Shown in pieces: positions 7,557 to 15,800 of a stretch of DNA of 64,000 nt; the stretch's first letter is position 1; every line of letters starts with the position of its first letter. The DNA is from Litchfieldia salsa (lineage in GTDB: Bacteria; Bacillota; Bacilli; Bacillales; Bacillaceae_L). Position numbers and translations under genes: made by a program. The notes below the pieces were generated by a model. It had not been told where the DNA came from. It ran no database searches and saw only the letters and a list, made by a program, of their open reading frames with translations. The stretch spans positions 620,001 through 684,000 of the forward strand of contig NZ_FNJU01000001.1 in the NCBI RefSeq assembly GCF_900104555.1, given 5' to 3'.

Positions 7557-8942
7557 TTATAGTGTGATGTTTTCTACTTTTTTATTACGAGGCTTTACCC
7601 AACCACCAACCGGTTGATCAACGACTATTTCTCCATCGTTAAAGATGAGATTTCCATTATTAATGGTTGCTACAATTTTACAAGGGAAGCTATGTCCCAT
7701 ATATAAGGTTTGTTTATGCTTAGCATAATAATTTTCTTCTGTAACCGTGTGAGATTCCTTCAGTGATACGATAGCAAAGTCAGCATCCGCTCCTTCAACA
7801 ATTTTCCCTTTGTATTGTGAAAGACCAAATCTTTCTGCAGGGAAGGATGCCGTCCACTTTGCTACATATTCAAATGGAATGTTGTGTTTGATTGCAAGTT
7901 CAATTGTCGATAAAAGTGAAAATTGACCTCCACTAATCCCTCCCCACGCTTCAAACAAATTGTATACATTTGGATCCTTTAAATCATATGGACAAGGTGA
8001 ATGATCTGAGGAGATCATATCAAATTTATTGTTGATTAATAACTTTATCAATTTCTTTTGCTCTTCTTCTTCTCGTAAAGGTGGCGCACATTTTGCAATC
8101 GTGCCCAACTCTTTCAAATGCTCATGATGGAACAATAAATAATGTGGACATGTTTCAACCGTAATGTCCATTCCTCTTTGTTTTGCTTTTTCAATTCGAT
8201 CAATAGCTTCGGCCGAGCTGATATGAACAAAATGTAGTGAACATCCTGTAATTTCTGAGTAATAAATCGCTCGTTCAACCGCCTCAACTTCAGCAATAAT
8301 AGGGCGTGTTTCTAAATAATCATCAGCACTAACCTTGCCTTCCCTCTCCTTCTCATCTTTTAACCAATTTGTGATTGCAGCACTTTCTGAGTGAAGGGCC
8401 AACACTTTCCCAAGCTTTGCTATGCTTTTCATCCCATGCAATAAGGTGATATCATCAACTGCTTCAAATTCTTTATTCCCAGTGGTAGAGAGAAATGCCT
8501 TAAATCCAATTACTCCAGAATCAGCAAGTTCTTTTAAATCCTGTTCATTTCCTGGTACAAGTCCACCCCATAAACTAAAATCCACATAGGATTTTTCCTG
8601 ACCAAGTTCGGCCTTTTGCATTAGAGCATCTCGATTCACAGTTGACGGAATTCCGTTTAAAGGCATGTCAAAGTATGTAGTGCAACCTCCTGCTGCCATC
8701 ATCTGTGAACCAGTATGGAACCCTTCCCAATGCTCCCTACCAGGCTCACTAAAATGGACATGTACATCAATCATTCCCGGGAAGATATATTGACTTTGAG
8801 CATCCCATACCATGGCCGCTTCATTTGATATCCCCTTTTGTATAAGTACAATTTTCCCATCTTTAATTCCAATGTCTGTTTCAACCACACCATCTGGAAG
8901 CACCACTTTGCCATTTTTCAGAAGTACATCTAACCGTTCCAT
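7557..8942 (-). CDS. pucH: Allantoinase (PucH/AllB type)
   Basis: A 461-aa cyclic amidohydrolase that opens allantoin to allantoate in purine catabolism. Metal and catalytic features are visible: His61-x-His63 in IDVHVHFSEPG, the carboxylated lysine Lys148 in GVIGFKAF, His184 in LALHSES, the later histidine in HFVHISSAEA, and the aspartate in MISSDHSPC. The phrase DVHVHFSEPGREHWEGF with CTTYFDMPLN is characteristic of allantoinase rather than dihydroorotase or hydantoinase. Length fits the family (about 450). GGGGTGAG precedes the ATG. The allantoin permease gene lies 80 nt upstream on the same strand, so the two form an uptake-plus-first-step unit. The remaining ureide genes of the pathway and the PucR regulator are not in this window. 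Confidence 0.93.
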   Translation of the reverse strand: MERLDVLLKNGKVVLPDGVVETDIGIKDGKIVLIQKGISNEAAMVWDAQSQYIFPGMIDVHVHFSEPGREHWEGFHTGSQMMAAGGCTTYFDMPLNGIPSTVNRDALMQKAELGQEKSYVDFSLWGGLVPGNEQDLKELADSGVIGFKAFLSTTGNKEFEAVDDITLLHGMKSIAKLGKVLALHSESAAITNWLKDEKEREGKVSADDYLETRPIIAEVEAVERAIYYSEITGCSLHFVHISSAEAIDRIEKAKQRGMDITVETCPHYLLFHHEHLKELGTIAKCAPPLREEEEQKKLIKLLINNKFDMISSDHSPCPYDLKDPNVYNLFEAWGGISGGQFSLLSTIELAIKHNIPFEYVAKWTASFPAERFGLSQYKGKIVEGADADFAIVSLKESHTVTEENYYAKHKQTLYMGHSFPCKIVATINNGNLIFNDGEIVVDQPVGGWVKPRNKKVENITL

Positions 8943-9022
8943 ACTAGGCTCACCCCTTCAAATAAATTACTTACACTAGATTCGTAGATTTATAGATACA
9001 ATAAATTGACTCTTAGTAAAAT

Positions 9023-10426
9023 TTATAGAGTGTTTGTTTTTTGGAGGACGTCTTCTTGAATTTCTAGATCTAGATGATTCGTATTCTTGAAACTTTGTTC
9101 CATCCCTTCACTTACGTAGCGTTCATGCTTCACCACCCACACCTTCATAACAACCACATAAACAACTGCTGCTGGAATGATACCAAGGAGCCAAGACAAG
9201 TCAACATTTATAAATGAAAACACCGTTCCAACTCCAATGGCAATAAATGCAGCAGGGTTCCATCCTTTAAATGCCTTAAACAAATTCTCTACTTCATATA
9301 ATTTAGCAACATTATAATTTCCTTTATGAATCACATAAAAATCGGCTACCATAACGGCAAAAATCGGACCTAAGAATGCTGAAACAACTGAGATGAACAT
9401 TAAAAAAGCAGAGTCTGTCATAATCCACCAAGGGCAAGTAAACACCCCGAGAACACCTACAATCACACACGCTTTTTCCCACGAAATTTTAAATAATTCC
9501 ATCGCCACTAGTACTGGCGGCATTATATTTGCAACCAGATTGGTCGTAATTTGAGCGATTGCAATAAAAAGTAAGATAACGATACTTGCAAATAAATTAG
9601 AAATGTGTCGAGAAATGATATCAACAGGATTCCAAATTCCTACCGCTGCAGCTCCAAGTATCCCAACAAAAGGAAGTAAAATCATAGGAGGAACGATTCC
9701 AACAATATGTGATCCTATAAACGTTTTACCAGATGATTTACGAGGAAAGTATCTGGTATAATCTGAAACATTCAATAGTAATGCTGAGAACTGACCAATT
9801 AATACGGCCATAGCCAACCAGAATGGTATTCCCCACGAGCCATCAATATTGGTTGTTTCTTGTACTTCAAAACCAAAAGTGTCAAGGAATAGAAAAATTA
9901 AATAGATCACTCCAAGCATAATCACGATTGCACCAACAATTTCAATCCATTTAATCGACTTTATCCCTTTAGCAGATAAATAAATTTGGAAGGCCTGGAA
10001 GGCGAAAAACCAAACCCATACATTGTTAAACCCAATAATATCTGTAAATATTTGATTTAGCGCCATAGCTCCAAGCCATGACTGGACACCATACCAAAAC
10101 AAAGCCGGCACTGCCCTCATTAATGAAGGAACCTTTGCTCCTATTGGCCCAAAAGAAGATCGAAGTTGAACAACCATCGGAATTCCATGCTTCCATCCAA
10201 CCTTCCCATTCAATGCAAATAATAAAGCAGCTAAAACGTTAGCCAAAATTAATGCTAAAAAGGCTTGTGTTAAATTCAATTGTCCGAATGGGGGAATTAA
10301 GCTGGAACCTAACATAAAGGATCCAACCATAACCGCATCGCCCCACCACATTGCGACATAGGATTTCGGACCAAGAATTCGGTTTTTCTCATTCATAATT
10401 GGTAGTAAACTAGAATTTATTTGCAT
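9023..10426 (-). CDS. pucI: NCS1-family allantoin permease (PucI type)
   Basis: A 467-aa integral membrane protein with about twelve hydrophobic segments, from MWWGDAVMVGSFMLGSSLIPP through WLLGIIPAAVVYVVVMKV. It carries NCS1 signatures: the N-terminal NEKNRILGPKSYVAMWWGD, the TM3 region VQLRSSFGPIGAKVPSLMRAVPALFWYGVQSWLGA, and NVSDYTRYFPRK after TM5-6. NCS1 proteins import nucleobases, hydantoins or allantoin by sodium or proton symport. The adjacent allantoinase gene makes allantoin the likely substrate. AAAGGGGG lies before the ATG. A leader of more than 100 nt separates it from the divergent regulator-like gene at 10844. Confidence 0.9.
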   Translation of the reverse strand: MQINSSLLPIMNEKNRILGPKSYVAMWWGDAVMVGSFMLGSSLIPPFGQLNLTQAFLALILANVLAALLFALNGKVGWKHGIPMVVQLRSSFGPIGAKVPSLMRAVPALFWYGVQSWLGAMALNQIFTDIIGFNNVWVWFFAFQAFQIYLSAKGIKSIKWIEIVGAIVIMLGVIYLIFLFLDTFGFEVQETTNIDGSWGIPFWLAMAVLIGQFSALLLNVSDYTRYFPRKSSGKTFIGSHIVGIVPPMILLPFVGILGAAAVGIWNPVDIISRHISNLFASIVILLFIAIAQITTNLVANIMPPVLVAMELFKISWEKACVIVGVLGVFTCPWWIMTDSAFLMFISVVSAFLGPIFAVMVADFYVIHKGNYNVAKLYEVENLFKAFKGWNPAAFIAIGVGTVFSFINVDLSWLLGIIPAAVVYVVVMKVWVVKHERYVSEGMEQSFKNTNHLDLEIQEDVLQKTNTL

Positions 10427-10843
10427 TATATATCCCCCTTTAAAATATTTTATGTAATCATTAGTAACAAGTAATGTTAAAAAACCTTACATCAACATTT
10501 TAATTGAAATATATTTACAATACATTAGAAAAATTGTTAATTTTTAGATTTCTCTTTGTAGCTTTTACACAAAAAACATCTGGAGGGGTTTCCAGATGTT
10601 TTTTTCTCTACATTTATTTTATGAGTCATTACAAAATATTTATATCAATTAACTCCTGATTGTGTTCCCCTCATTTTTATAGAAGAAATTGTTCGAGAGC
10701 GCTCTCTTTTAATAGCTACTTTTGTAGAACGACCACTTCTTTTGATAGCTTTTGTCACCTTGAAGGAAAAGGACTCTATGTTTGGAGAATATAGTCATAT
10801 CAAACTACTACTGATTTCACAGTGAAAGGAAAGGGACTTATAT
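10427..10843. other. Divergent intergenic region (417 bp) with hairpin and palindrome
   Basis: AT-rich spacer between pucI (minus) and the HTH/coiled-coil gene (plus). It holds an orphan terminator-like hairpin at 10573-10602 and a perfect 12-bp palindrome GAGAGCGCTCTC at 10695-10706. The plus gene has GAAAGGAAAGGGA before its ATG. I could not assign promoters with confidence and see no small ORF with a ribosome binding site. Confidence 0.5.
10573..10602. terminator. Orphan bidirectional terminator-like hairpin
   Basis: AAAACATCTGGA (10573-10584) and TCCAGATGTTTT (10591-10602) form a 12-bp stem with a 6-nt loop. T-runs flank it on both strands. No gene ends here, so it is either an attenuator in the pucI leader, the end of an unannotated small RNA, or a relic. 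Confidence 0.65.
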
Positions 10844-11836
10844 ATGACTACTACTCAATTTTTAAAAGCATATTCCATTAACGAAGTATCTGAAATGATC
10901 AACACACCAACTGGCACAATTAGACAATGGGAGAAAGATTTAAACGGATTACTTATCATCCCTCGTACAAAACAAGGTGCGAGATTTTATACAGAAACAG
11001 AAATCGCTTTACTTCAGAAAATAAAAGAAATGCGCGATCAAAAGGTTCATAAAAATTTGATACGATCATTATTAGCAAAGCATCTTGAATCAGCTTCAGA
11101 ACCTAGTTCAGAAGCTTTCGAACCCTCACACGCGAGCACTAACGAGCATGAAGTTCAGGTTGTTTCCAATGAACCCCCTGTTCAACAAGAGAACCAAATT
11201 GAAGAAATGAATCTCCGAATGGAAGCTTTTAAACAACAGTTATTACAGGAAATCAAGACAGAAATGGCACATAATAAAAATGAGATCGTCGACGAAATAA
11301 AAAATGAGCTTGTAAATAATTCTTTACATACAGTTCAAGGAATTTCAAAATCGATTCAACGTTCCAATGATAAAAGAAAGGTTGAAGTACAAGTGTTATC
11401 TGATAGTATTCAAGAGGCTTCAGAACGCACTTCCGAAAGACTCGAAACCCTTTCATCTCAAGTTGCGAACGATTCGCAGGGCACTTATGAACAACTAGAA
11501 ATTCTATCATCCAACATTGCGAAAGATTCAGAACGAACTTCTGAACAACTATCTAGAAAGATTGATCAATCAATCAAAGCCACTACTTCAAACAACTTAA
11601 GAACCCTGTCAAAAGTGAACAATTCAATTGGTGATATGCGACATGAACTAAACGAGTTCTCGAAATCACTAGGAAATGAACAAAAACAAATTAGCCAGAT
11701 CAATCAAACCATCCATGAACTAAAAGAATACACAGAAACCCTACACCATCGTGAAGAAGTATTTCAGGAACTTGTAACAAACTTCCGACAAGTCGCAGCC
11801 TCCAAAGAAAAAAATCGTTGGTGGAAATTCTGGTAA
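10844..11836 (+). CDS. MerR-type HTH plus coiled-coil protein with DUF3967-like C-terminus
   Basis: A 330-aa protein. Residues 8-75 form a MerR/RacA-type winged helix (AYSINEVSEMINTPTGTIRQWEKDL, then TEIALLQKIKEMRDQ). Residues 120-310 are a long, Gln/Glu/Ser-rich helical region with heptad spacing, including imperfect repeats of a Ser-Glu-Arg/Gln-Thr-Ser-Glu-x-Leu unit around 185-235. The tail ends in a basic-aromatic patch, ...EKNRWWKFW, typical of DUF3967 proteins. This plan, DNA-binding head plus coiled coil plus a membrane- or partner-binding tail, resembles chromosome-anchoring or plasmid-partition accessory proteins such as RacA. It is a single gene. Any role in DNA organisation is inference. 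Confidence 0.8.
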   Translation: MTTTQFLKAYSINEVSEMINTPTGTIRQWEKDLNGLLIIPRTKQGARFYTETEIALLQKIKEMRDQKVHKNLIRSLLAKHLESASEPSSEAFEPSHASTNEHEVQVVSNEPPVQQENQIEEMNLRMEAFKQQLLQEIKTEMAHNKNEIVDEIKNELVNNSLHTVQGISKSIQRSNDKRKVEVQVLSDSIQEASERTSERLETLSSQVANDSQGTYEQLEILSSNIAKDSERTSEQLSRKIDQSIKATTSNNLRTLSKVNNSIGDMRHELNEFSKSLGNEQKQISQINQTIHELKEYTETLHHREEVFQELVTNFRQVAASKEKNRWWKFW

Positions 11837-11852
11837 TGGTGCAATGGTGCAC

Positions 11853-11906
11853 GGGGACGGTTCTCATGTATCATCTTTCAAATTATGGGGCGCGAGAACC
11901 GTCCCC
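11853..11906. repeat. Inverted pair of interspersed repeats between convergent genes
   Basis: GGGGACGGTTCTCATG begins at 11853 and GCGCGAGAACCGTCCCC ends at 11906. The two arms face each other across about 20 nt and can fold into a GC-rich hairpin. It lies exactly between the convergent ends of the coiled-coil gene and the dehydrogenase gene and probably serves as their shared terminator; no other terminator is visible there. Confidence 0.8.
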
Positions 11907-11911
11907 GTTTC

Positions 11912-12964
11912 TCAAACCAAAATCGCTTTCATTATTTCATCCGTATGAATAAATTTAATGGCTTTATCTCTATATAGTTCGTCGTGTAAGTACGTATATC
12001 GATTCGGTTTTATACTAGGTGCAAGTTCAACTGCCTGAATATACTCTTCTTTCTTTAAACCTAATGTTTTCACATACTTAAAAAAACCTGTTCTCTCAAA
12101 CACTTTTTTCATTCGTTCTGCTCTATGCTCCTGAACATTCGACATGATATAAGTTGCGACTCCCACCTGAATACCGTGAATTTGAGGTTTCACCGAAATT
12201 TTATCAAGCGCATGTGAAATTAGATGTCCAGATCCACTAATCGGTGAACTATTACCGCTTATGATGGTAGAGATTCCCCCCATTGCTAATGAACTAACCA
12301 ATTCCTTCATAAAAATGGTTTTCTTTATATCATCCATTGGAGTTCTTATAAAGCTATTTACAGCTTTTTTACTCATCATATAGGCAAATGCATTAACATG
12401 ACTTCTTTCTTGTTTCTCTTCAAACTCCCAATCATACAATGCAGTGATGTTAGACATCAGGTCCCCAATTCCAGCTAGAATTAAATAGTCTGGTACATGC
12501 TTTAGAATATCTAAATCTGCAATGATCCCATAAGGCACACTTGCTGGTACCGTTGTTTTCTTACCATTAACTACAATAGAGCAATTACTACTCGCAAAAC
12601 CATCATTAGAAGGTGACGTAGGAATGCTTATAAAAGGAAACCTTCTTAGAAACGCTATATATTTCCCATAATCTACAATCGTTCCACCACCCATACTAAT
12701 GACTACATCAAAGCCTTCCATTGAAAAAGCTTTATTAAAAAGGTCATCCATTTTCAGACTCGATGGTAAAACCTCAATCGTCATATTTATAGATTTGAAA
12801 GAATGAATCATCTCTTTTCCGTATGTATGATAAATAAAATCATCAAAAATCATCATTACCTTTGTAAAACCATGCTTCTTCAAAATATGTTCAAGCTGAT
12901 ATACCACTCCAGACCCAATCTCTAAAATCGCTGGAATCGGAATATTCGTTATTGGTTTTTGCAT
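11912..12964 (-). CDS. sn-glycerol-1-phosphate dehydrogenase-like enzyme (EgsA/AraM family)
   Basis: A 350-aa member of the iron/zinc-dependent dehydroquinate synthase-like superfamily. The NAD(P)-binding signature GGGTIVDYGKYIAF and the IPTSPSNDGFASSNCSI stretch are typical of glycerol-1-phosphate dehydrogenases. The three metal ligands are visible as Asp in GIGDLMSN, His in SGSGHLISHALD and His in QIHGIQVGV. In Bacillus, the AraM/EgsA enzyme makes glycerol-1-phosphate, the precursor of archaeal-type heptaprenylglyceryl ethers. Length (about 350-390) fits. AAAGGACTG precedes the ATG. No pcrB-like partner is adjacent. A near-perfect operator-like dyad lies about 100 nt upstream of the start. 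Confidence 0.8.
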   Translation of the reverse strand: MQKPITNIPIPAILEIGSGVVYQLEHILKKHGFTKVMMIFDDFIYHTYGKEMIHSFKSINMTIEVLPSSLKMDDLFNKAFSMEGFDVVISMGGGTIVDYGKYIAFLRRFPFISIPTSPSNDGFASSNCSIVVNGKKTTVPASVPYGIIADLDILKHVPDYLILAGIGDLMSNITALYDWEFEEKQERSHVNAFAYMMSKKAVNSFIRTPMDDIKKTIFMKELVSSLAMGGISTIISGNSSPISGSGHLISHALDKISVKPQIHGIQVGVATYIMSNVQEHRAERMKKVFERTGFFKYVKTLGLKKEEYIQAVELAPSIKPNRYTYLHDELYRDKAIKFIHTDEIMKAILV

Positions 12965-13483
12965 TTTATCAGTCCTTTCATACTCTAATCAATACATGAA
13001 AACAGTCTAGTTTAAATCATTATACTTATCAATTATCCCCTCAGCCTATCTAGGTTCTTCCCAGACCAAGATTGGTCTGATTATGTGGTTGTAATTCTGC
13101 CTTTGGGATTAAATCTTGTAATCGGATATTCTATCTGAAGTCAAAAGAACATATTTGAAACCTGTGTTCAACTAAGTATATTGATCGTTACAAGATTTAT
13201 AGTTCCCCAGTCCTTCACATTATAAAATCAACAATAATCTTTAACAGCACAAAAATCTATTGTCAACCTTAATGGAATATTATGGTACAATTATTACGAA
13301 TATAATATCAAAGGATGATAACAAGTCATAAAGAAATAGAGGATTAACAAATTTACAGAATCAAGCTTGTGAACTCTCTCAATCCTTAGCGTATGTTTGC
13401 CGTTACGTGGGAGAGGCCATATATCGAGATAAAATTTGCTATAGGCATAAGGTAAAGGTTGGATTGGGATAGGAGACAGATAA
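12965..13483. other. Intergenic region (519 bp) with an 18-bp dyad
   Basis: AT-rich spacer between two divergent genes. The palindrome CAGACCAAGATTGGTCTG at 13062-13079 (two 8-bp arms, 2-bp centre) lies about 100 nt upstream of the dehydrogenase start and could be an operator. The Lon-like gene downstream has AGGAGACAGATAA before its ATG. A hexamer TACAAT around 13291 may belong to its promoter, leaving a leader of about 190 nt with no recognised RNA motif. Confidence 0.5.
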
Positions 13484-14386
13484 ATGAAAATTGAGTTTGA
13501 TAAAAAGGATAAAAATTTCCCCTTTGTTGCAACCAGTCTTCTTTATTTAACTGAACTAGTTTTATATCTTACTGGTTTCATCTCTGGTACACTCTTTTTA
13601 AATTTCCTGTTATTAATGAGTGTCTTATTTCTTATATTCTTGTTTATTATTAGGAAAAAAAGAGTAGAAAAACGTGCATTTGTGTTTTCAGCCATTTTAT
13701 CATTGTTGTTACTGATATACGAGTCGCCACTTATACTTATTGATGAAAAAGTATATTTGGTTACTAGCTACAGTGACCCATTGGAGTTAATTAAAGGAGC
13801 TAATATATATATGTTATCTGTAAATGTTTTTCAGATAAGTGGTGTAGAAAACGAACAAGAGGTACGAGACATGTTTATTTATAGTCAAGGAGTTTATGAC
13901 ATAATTCCTGGTAAAAATTATATGATCTATGGAAGTAAAAACACAGCAATCTTCGAATATATAGGTTTATATAAAAGTGAATTTGAAAAGTCGTTCGAAA
14001 ATGTTACTGCTTATTTAAATACAAGTAACACTGAAATTGATGAATTTTATTCTCAAGATAACTCAGACGGTGGCAGTGCTGGTTTAGCTATAGTACTATC
14101 TAGTTTTTCCAAAAACGGTAAGCTTCAAAATAATGTCCCAATTGCCGTGACAGGAGCTATTAGTAAAACTGGGGAAGTAAAGAAGGTTGGAGGTATGAAA
14201 GAAAAAATACAGATTGCAAATGAAAATGACTTCTCTTATATGATTGTCCCAAAGGCAAATCTTGCTGAAGCCAACGAAGTTAAAGGAACATTAAACCTTC
14301 CAATTGAAATAATTGGAGTCACGGATGTTGATGAAACTATTCAACTCATAAACGATCTTAATAGAGTAGAAAGTAACAAAATATAG
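13484..14386 (+). CDS. Membrane-anchored Lon-like (S16) protease without an ATPase domain
   Basis: A 300-aa protein. Two or three membrane segments occupy the first 85 residues (about 14-35, 38-57 and 66-85). The C-terminal domain from about residue 185 is a Lon proteolytic domain: the catalytic serine is Ser198 in SDGGSAGLAI and the catalytic lysine is Lys239 in TGEVKKVGGMKEKI, spaced as in Lon (about 41-43 residues). VPIAVTGAISKTG and DFSYMIVPKANLAEA match the conserved Lon core. There is no AAA+ module and no PDZ domain, which separates it from LonA/LonB and from YlbL/SepM-type proteases. The region at 95-185 may be a substrate-recognition domain. It is a single-gene unit; the target is unknown. 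Confidence 0.85.
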   Translation: MKIEFDKKDKNFPFVATSLLYLTELVLYLTGFISGTLFLNFLLLMSVLFLIFLFIIRKKRVEKRAFVFSAILSLLLLIYESPLILIDEKVYLVTSYSDPLELIKGANIYMLSVNVFQISGVENEQEVRDMFIYSQGVYDIIPGKNYMIYGSKNTAIFEYIGLYKSEFEKSFENVTAYLNTSNTEIDEFYSQDNSDGGSAGLAIVLSSFSKNGKLQNNVPIAVTGAISKTGEVKKVGGMKEKIQIANENDFSYMIVPKANLAEANEVKGTLNLPIEIIGVTDVDETIQLINDLNRVESNKI

Positions 14387-14517
14387 CTGGTTTTTTCTAT
14401 ATAGTAAATAATTCCCAATATGAACATACATGTTTAATATATCAAAATTTAGAGGCTTTAATTTTATATAACAACCAACTACATATTATATGACTATTAT
14501 AGAACAAATGGTTTTTT

Positions 14518-14583
14518 TTAATCCTTAGTAAAATACCATTTACCCTCTTTTTCATTTTCAACTAGTATAAGCTTTCTTCCCAT
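14518..14583 (-). CDS. Possible 21-aa leader-like or coupled mini-ORF
   Basis: An ATG at 14583, 6 nt after the stop of the 108-aa gene, opens a frame beginning MGRKLILVENEKEGKWYF and ending at 14518 just before an A-rich hairpin tail. There is no clear ribosome binding site, so it could only be translated by coupling. It may equally be the degraded start of a lost gene. Confidence 0.25.
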   Translation of the reverse strand: MGRKLILVENEKEGKWYFTKD

Positions 14584-14589
14584 TCAACA

Positions 14590-14916
14590 CTATAAAGCAC
14601 GTTTGTATCCATCCCTTAAAGCTTCTTTTCTAACAGTAACCCCAGTTAGAAACGTCTTTAAATAGTTTGAGATATTGCTATTTCTTTCTTTAATTAAATC
14701 GATATCTTTTAGAAATAGCACTTTCTCTGTGTAAGATAAGTTTTCCTCTAATGTATTTATTATAAAAGTTTTATTAAACAAATAAACTCTTTTACCTATT
14801 TTTATTTTAAGTTTTAAATCTGGAATATTCTCAAAGGATATTTCTGACTTATACATGTCGAGGTTATCTATTAAAGAATAAAATTCATTACTGTCTACAA
14901 TTCTTTGGTCAACCAC
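14590..14916 (-). CDS. Uncharacterised 108-aa protein under a c-di-GMP-I riboswitch
   Basis: I do not recognise this protein. It is 108 aa, hydrophilic, mixed alpha/beta and rich in Lys, Asn and Ile, with no signal peptide or membrane segment. Notable stretches are FENIPDLKLKIKIGKRVYLFNKTFIINTLEE and a basic C-terminus, VTVRKEALRDGYKRAL. It starts with GTG at 14916, with GGGGGG eight nucleotides upstream. A nearby ATG (14918) is in another frame and stops after seven codons. What makes it interesting is its 5' leader, which is a GEMM-type c-di-GMP aptamer ending directly at the ribosome binding site. So its level should respond to cyclic di-GMP, and it may act in motility, adhesion or matrix control. 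That role is inferred only from the riboswitch. Confidence 0.75.
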   Translation of the reverse strand: MVDQRIVDSNEFYSLIDNLDMYKSEISFENIPDLKLKIKIGKRVYLFNKTFIINTLEENLSYTEKVLFLKDIDLIKERNSNISNYLKTFLTGVTVRKEALRDGYKRAL

Positions 14917-14928
14917 ATATTATTCCCC

Positions 14929-15012
14929 CCGGTAACTTGGCAGTCGTAGTGATTTTCACACGTTAGACCCATAGCTTTGCGTCCCCAACTTTCGATGGGT
15001 TTGCCTTTTTCA
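14929..15012 (-). promoter_or_regulatory. Cyclic di-GMP-I (GEMM-I) riboswitch
   Basis: The minus strand has, in order, GGCAAACCCATCGAAAG (GNRA-capped first hairpin), TTGGGGACGCAAAGCTATGG (the highly conserved GGGACGCAAAGC element with the tetraloop receptor side), GTCTAA, a second hairpin CGTGTGA/TCACTACG, and a terminal GCCAAGTTACCGGGG. These are the diagnostic segments of the GEMM-I aptamer in the correct order and spacing. The aptamer's 3' end abuts the GGGGGG ribosome binding site (14925-14930) of the gene at 14916. There is no intrinsic terminator between them, so control is most likely translational. Confidence 0.93.
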
Positions 15013-15160
15013 AGTAAATTAGAAACATTCATGATAAAAATATACTATTTCAACAAATTTTACAATACAAATATTTAAGGAAATAATTTTCATCTACAAC
15101 TAATGCATTCTAGGAGGAGTTTTTTCTATTAATGTTTCCTATTATAGGATGAATGAAAAA

Positions 15161-15210
15161 AGCCATCCTTTTATCAATGAGAATAGTTTTATCAACATTA
15201 ATGGATGACT
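15161..15210 (-). terminator. Terminator of the Rrf2 gene
   Basis: AGTCATCC and GGATGGCT (read on the minus strand) pair at the base of a long AT-rich stem-loop and are followed by TTTTTT. It lies 64 nt after the Rrf2 stop. Confidence 0.6.
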
Positions 15211-15273
15211 TGTTATAGAGATTCAAACTCTCAACCCCTACCCTGTCAAATTTATATTCTAAATCAAAACCAT

Positions 15274-15687
15274 TTAACAACCCTGATTAACAAACTCGAC
15301 TACTTCTTTAATGGTGTATTTTTTTAGATATACTCCAAGATGTTCCTCTGCCCCTAAGAAGATATTGAAAAGAACATGCTGCATATTTGCTCCAACGATA
15401 CACTTTTCATTTGATTCAGGACACTTTGGTTGCAACGCCCCTTCTGACGTAATCTTATATATATCCCAGAGGTTCACATCTTCTGGACTGAGAGCGAAAA
15501 TAAATCCCCCCCCTGTACCTTCTTTAGAGATGATATAACCATGTTTTTTTAACACACTTAGGACTTTTCGGATTCGTACCGGATGAACATTGGCACTTTC
15601 GGCAATTGCATCACTAGAGGACATACTCTCAGGCTTTAGGGCAAGAAGGGTTAAACTATGAATCGCCAGTGTGAAATTACTATTCAT
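15274..15687 (-). CDS. Rrf2-family transcriptional regulator
   Basis: A 137-aa winged-helix regulator: NSNFTLAIHSLTLLALKPESMSSSDAIAESANVHPVRIRKVLSVLKKHGYIISKEG, followed by the GGG-FIFA wing. Rrf2 proteins sense Fe-S status, NO or redox through cysteines. Three cysteines are present, Cys in QPKCPE and NEKCIVG and a terminal Cys, but not in the exact IscR or NsrR spacing, so cluster binding is possible but not certain. I place the start at 15687: GGAGGATGATAAAT precedes that ATG, while the in-frame ATG three codons earlier touches the ribosome binding site. The next gene upstream is a flavin oxidoreductase on the same strand with its own terminator; functional linkage is plausible but unproven. 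Confidence 0.88.
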   Translation of the reverse strand: MNSNFTLAIHSLTLLALKPESMSSSDAIAESANVHPVRIRKVLSVLKKHGYIISKEGTGGGFIFALSPEDVNLWDIYKITSEGALQPKCPESNEKCIVGANMQHVLFNIFLGAEEHLGVYLKKYTIKEVVEFVNQGC

Positions 15688-15760
15688 ATTTATCATCCTC
15701 CTTCGTTAGTCGTTAACCTATTATATCCTTTAATACGCCACATTTCCTCAAGTTTTAAAA

Positions 15761-15788
15761 AAATGCGGTCAATTTAATGACCGCATTT
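15761..15788 (-). terminator. Terminator of the flavin oxidoreductase gene
   Basis: AAATGCGGTCA (15761-15771) and TGACCGCATTT (15778-15788) form an 11-bp stem with a run of T residues after it on the minus strand. Confidence 0.85.
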
Positions 15789-15800
15789 CCATTAATCCCA

